DNA of 64,000 nt from Elusimicrobium minutum. GTDB taxonomy: Bacteria; Elusimicrobiota; Elusimicrobia; Elusimicrobiales; UBA9959. The position numbers and the translations under genes are program-made. Below are positions 61,377-64,000 of this stretch, one piece after another; position 1 is the first letter of the stretch; every line of letters begins with the position of its first letter. The notes under the pieces were generated by a model, which made no database searches, was not told where the DNA came from, and saw only the letters and a list, made by a program, of their open reading frames with translations. Where the stretch lies: the NCBI GenBank assembly GCA_020723765.1, contig DYIF01000002.1:53180-117179 (forward strand). Reading direction: 5' to 3'.

Positions 61377-62480
61377 CTACCAGTTTAATATTTGTTCGGA
61401 TATTTGTTTTTTTAGATCTTCGTCCGAAATATCGAAATCGACCTTAAAACTTCTTATATCGTTTTGAAATATAGCGTTTTTAATTTCCGGAATTCTGGCA
61501 TAAATGATGTCTCCTGGACAATCTGTGGCCGAAAGATCCCTGTGAGCGTAAAATTCGTTTTGAAAAATTGTGTATTTATCTTTTATATATTTTACAAGCG
61601 TAACAAGTGAGTTTAGAGTCTTTTCGGTTAAGGAGTTACTAACCGGCGGATGATAATTACCCATTAAGGATATGCCTATATTATTTGTATTTTTATTTGC
61701 CACATGAGCACCCACGACTAAAATCGGTCTTCCCTCGAATATGTTTCCCATAGAATCAATTAAAAAATGATACCCTATGTCTATCCAGCCTTTTGCATTT
61801 TGATGATAATCCTGAATAAACTGGATTTCTTCAAATGAATCTTCGTAGTTTTCTGGATAATGACCAGCAGTGTGATGTATAGTTATTTTCATTGGCGTAT
61901 GAGTTATATAATTTTCTTTGGGTGGATTTGCTTTCCACTCCCCTCTTCTTATCACCTTAAACGGGATATCTTCGGGCAAAGAAAGAGATTTATCCTCGAT
62001 TATTGATGAAACTTCCAAGCTTTTTTTTACCGGAATGGTAATCGTTTGCACTTCATATATTTTTATTTCAAATTTATCCGACTTCACGCCGTTATTTATT
62101 ACCACTATTTTAAAGCTATCTATTTTAGATTTTATATCGAATCTGACCCAGAATCTTCCACCATGAAATATTCTAGAGTTACCTTTTATTATCGAATAAT
62201 CGATATAAGACTCTCCGTCCTTTTTTACTTCGGAAGGAACCCACAATTCGAATTTTACGTTGGAATCGTTAATTTTACCCTGCATAACGACCGCGTTAAA
62301 TTTTACCGATATTTTATCCGATATGGGAGTTTCGTAAAGTATGAAACTTTTCGAGTCTATCTTTGACAAAGAATATATGGGATAAACCGTCGAGCCGAAT
62401 TTAACGTTTTCGGTATTATCATAAGCCTTTAAAGACAAAACCGACAAAAAAGAGAAAAGAAAAAACAAAAATCTCGCCAT
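61377..62480 (-). CDS. Secreted N-acetylmuramoyl-L-alanine amidase (PGRP/amidase_2)
   Basis: 367 residues with a signal peptide (FLFFLFSFLSVLSLKAYD). The N-terminal 190 residues form a beta-rich domain of unknown type. From MKITIHHTAGHYPENYEDSF the zinc amidase starts: first ligand HHT, then GWIDIGYHFLIDSMGNIFEGRP, NNIGISLMGNYHPP, and YAHRDLSATDCPGDIIYARI with the other His and Cys ligands. It cuts the stem peptide from peptidoglycan in the periplasm. AAGGAG before the ATG. The palindrome TTGACAGGTCAA lies at 62563-62574 upstream. Confidence 0.9.
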   Translation of the reverse strand: MARFLFFLFSFLSVLSLKAYDNTENVKFGSTVYPIYSLSKIDSKSFILYETPISDKISVKFNAVVMQGKINDSNVKFELWVPSEVKKDGESYIDYSIIKGNSRIFHGGRFWVRFDIKSKIDSFKIVVINNGVKSDKFEIKIYEVQTITIPVKKSLEVSSIIEDKSLSLPEDIPFKVIRRGEWKANPPKENYITHTPMKITIHHTAGHYPENYEDSFEEIQFIQDYHQNAKGWIDIGYHFLIDSMGNIFEGRPILVVGAHVANKNTNNIGISLMGNYHPPVSNSLTEKTLNSLVTLVKYIKDKYTIFQNEFYAHRDLSATDCPGDIIYARIPEIKNAIFQNDIRSFKVDFDISDEDLKKQISEQILNW

Positions 62481-62570
62481 AAACTCTCCTTAACTATATT
62501 TTATTTTCTTTTTTAAAATTGTTAAGAATCTTTATTACTATTGACATAAGTAAAAAGGGCTCTTGACAGG

Positions 62571-63710
62571 TCAAATAAAGAGTTCTTTTGAAAATCCTCT
62601 AAGATTATAATTTGAAGCCATGGAATAAGCGTAAGCCCCGGCCGACGAAATTATTAAAACGTCTCCGATATCCGGAAGAGGCATAAACAAATTATAAGCG
62701 AAAAAATCCGAACTTTCGCACAAAGGACCGGCTATATCCAAAACCGTTTTTTCTCCTTTTGTTTTAGACATGTTATAAATAGGATGGAACGCTTGATAAA
62801 GAGCCGGTCTTATAAGATTATTCATGCCGGCGTCTATTATCACGATCCATTTGTTTTTTACCTTTTTACGATATATAACCTTTGAAACTATTACTCCGCA
62901 GGACGCGGCGATAGATCTGCCCGGTTCCATAATAAAATTAAAATCTTTTAAATAAGGTTTAACCACCTTTAGTAAATCTTTATGATTTGACGCCGAATTC
63001 CCTTCCTTAACTCCCCACCCGCCGCCTATATCTATCGTATTTATATTAACGCCCAAAGCTTTAAGTTCTTTTAAAAATTTTATTATTTTCTTTAAAGCTA
63101 TTTCATAATAACGAGATTTAAAAATCTGAGAGCCCAAATGAAAATGAATCGCTTTTATGTCTATATAATCGGATTTTAAAGCCCGGTTGTAAATAAAAAA
63201 CGCGGTTTTAAAATCGACTCCGAATTTGGAATATTTTTTGGCGGTTTTTATATAGCTATGAGTATCGACTTCGACCTCGGGATTTACTCTTACTGATATG
63301 CCGGTTTTTATCTTTAATTTATCGGATATTTTTTTTACGTTTATAAATTCTTCGTAAGATTCTATATTTATAAACGAAATTTTATTTTTAACGGCAAGCT
63401 CTATTTCTTCTTCGGTCTTTCCGACTCCGGAAAAAGAAATTTCTTTAAACCCCAATTTCAAAGCCAATTTTAACTCCCCCCCGCTCACCACATCCGCCCC
63501 GAAACCTTCTCTTTTTATAATCTTACATAAAGTTTCGTTGGAATTTGCCTTAAAGGCGTACAAAAACTTTACGGGACAATTCTTAAAAGTATTTAAATAC
63601 TTTTTTAATTCGGATAAAAGAGTTTTGCGGTCATAAACATAAAAAGGAGTTTTATATTTTCGACTTAAAGCTAATATTTTTCTCTTTTTTTCTTTTTTTA
63701 AATACCACAT
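62571..63710 (-). CDS. lysA: Diaminopimelate decarboxylase
   Basis: 379 residues from the ATG at 63710. TPFYVYDRKTLLSEL and KFLYAFKANSNETLCK (PLP lysine) begin the alanine-racemase-like barrel; GADVVSGGELKLAL, HFHLGSQI, DIGGGWGV and EPGRSIAASCGVIVSKV are PLP-phosphate and substrate sites; GPLCESSDFFA holds the catalytic cysteine and the C-terminus ends in ISSAGAYAYSMASNYNLR. It makes lysine from meso-diaminopimelate. The frame extends to a TTG at 63725, but the ATG fits the promoter spacing. Confidence 0.95.
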   Translation of the reverse strand: MWYLKKEKKRKILALSRKYKTPFYVYDRKTLLSELKKYLNTFKNCPVKFLYAFKANSNETLCKIIKREGFGADVVSGGELKLALKLGFKEISFSGVGKTEEEIELAVKNKISFINIESYEEFINVKKISDKLKIKTGISVRVNPEVEVDTHSYIKTAKKYSKFGVDFKTAFFIYNRALKSDYIDIKAIHFHLGSQIFKSRYYEIALKKIIKFLKELKALGVNINTIDIGGGWGVKEGNSASNHKDLLKVVKPYLKDFNFIMEPGRSIAASCGVIVSKVIYRKKVKNKWIVIIDAGMNNLIRPALYQAFHPIYNMSKTKGEKTVLDIAGPLCESSDFFAYNLFMPLPDIGDVLIISSAGAYAYSMASNYNLRGFSKELFI

Positions 63711-63716
63711 AAAAAT

Positions 63717-63722
63717 ATAATA
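63717..63722 (-). promoter_or_regulatory. -10 box of a predicted leaderless promoter for lysA
   Basis: Minus strand TATTAT, ATTTTT, ATG at 63710; no Shine-Dalgarno. Confidence 0.5.
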
Positions 63723-63753
63723 CAAAATTATCGCATATAATCGTTTTTTAAAA

Positions 63754-63840
63754 ACTTGCTTCGCAACTCAGGCTCTCCCATAGCCACAACCCACGCTAAG
63801 TCGAGTGCAAACGATGCGTTCTCGTCCCTTCTAAAAAATA
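63754..63840. repeat. 87-nt direct repeat, copy 1
   Basis: Matches copy 2 at 63914-64000 at 85 of 87 positions by my count. Contains ACTTGCTTCGCAA, CGAGTGCAAACGATGCG and CTCGTCCCTTCTA. G+C is far higher than in flanking DNA. No coding or tRNA/rRNA signature is recognised. The 73-base spacer (63841-63913) is AT-rich and carries GAAGGGAC, which can pair with GTCCCTTC of either copy. Confidence 0.9.
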
Positions 63841-63913
63841 TTAAATTTATAATCCAAACTTTTGTTTTTAGTTAAATTTAAGATTTGGTGTTTTTGCGCG
63901 GGAAGGGACACTG

Positions 63914-64000
63914 ACTTGCTTCGCAAGTCAGGCTCTCCCATAGCTACAACCCACGCTAAGTCGAGTGCAAACGATGCGTTCTCGTCCCTTCTAAAAAATA
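63914..64000. repeat. 87-nt direct repeat, copy 2 (reaches window edge)
   Basis: Second copy at a period of 160 bases; differs from copy 1 in two bases (CAAGTCAGG for CAACTCAGG and TAGCTAC for TAGCCAC). Here TGACTTGC-TTC-GCAAGTCA is a perfect hairpin, while in copy 1 the hairpin is broken. The repeat may go on beyond the window. Confidence 0.9.

Noticed and set aside
63754..64000. rRNA or tRNA fragment in the terminal repeat
   Set aside because: No cloverleaf, anticodon arm or recognisable rRNA helix sequence was found in either strand.

Overview
The window is AT-rich bacterial DNA with tightly packed genes, frequent ATGA-type start/stop overlaps and the standard code (TGA is used as a stop). 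Envelope genes suggest a diderm (Gram-negative-type) cell: two GT9 heptosyltransferase-like proteins, an O-antigen-type sugar cluster with a flippase, a secreted HtrA protease, UppP, and a partial secreted protein at the left edge. Metabolism looks anaerobic and fermentative: a four-subunit cytosolic [NiFe] hydrogenase of the NAD(P)-linked group 3b type, storage of alpha-glucan through GH57 and GT35 enzymes, and MEP-pathway isoprenoid synthesis. The mixture (GH57 with DUF1957, DUF3536 and DUF4912 proteins, SpoIID, a receiver-MBL fusion, DUF3467) fits Elusimicrobiota or a similar candidate phylum, but no rRNA is present and the taxonomy is inference.

Layout. 1-14.9 kb: surface polysaccharide region. 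A short plus-strand block (a frameshifted GT39-like gene, a polyprenyl-phosphate-sugar synthase fused to a methyltransferase, an intact GT39-like gene) faces a ten-gene minus-strand operon (MBL hydrolase, flippase, glycosyltransferases, epimerase, nucleotide-sugar dehydrogenase). 15-22 kb: housekeeping (YgiQ-type radical SAM, RNase D, reductase, methyltransferase, MFS carrier, cysteine desulfidase-like protein). 22-27.4 kb: alpha-glucan genes (two GH57 proteins, DUF4912). 27.5-33.8 kb: secreted PLD protein, then an operon hypA / MinD-type ATPase / BtuF-BtuC-BtuD-like transporter, preceded by HtrA. 33.85-34.8 kb: strong promoter, structured RNA leader or small RNA, secreted protein, terminator. 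34.8-37.5 kb: amino acid permease, YbaB-like protein, CDF transporter. 37.5-42 kb: hydrogenase beta-gamma-delta-alpha operon and its maturation protease. 42-47.3 kb: AI-2E permease, UppP, SpoIID, SixA, ferritin-like, PD-(D/E)XK nuclease, RsmD. 47.3-55.3 kb: receiver-MBL fusion, secreted repeat protein, DUF3467, ispA-dxs-LOG-Memo/AMMECR1 operon, cold shock protein. 55.4-63.7 kb: glucan phosphorylase, tRNA-Ala, GT9, a GT2 remnant, two GT4 proteins, peptidoglycan amidase, lysA. The right edge carries an 87-nt direct repeat with a 160-nt period.

Two themes stand out. First, a hydrogenase nickel-insertion pair that resembles the Thermococcus HypA-HypB(Mrp/MinD) pair rather than the usual bacterial HypA-HypB GTPase, translationally linked to a BtuFCD-type importer. 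Second, at least ten genes have a TAWWWT -10 box exactly six bases before an ATG and no Shine-Dalgarno sequence, which predicts widespread leaderless transcription next to a separate class of Shine-Dalgarno-led genes.
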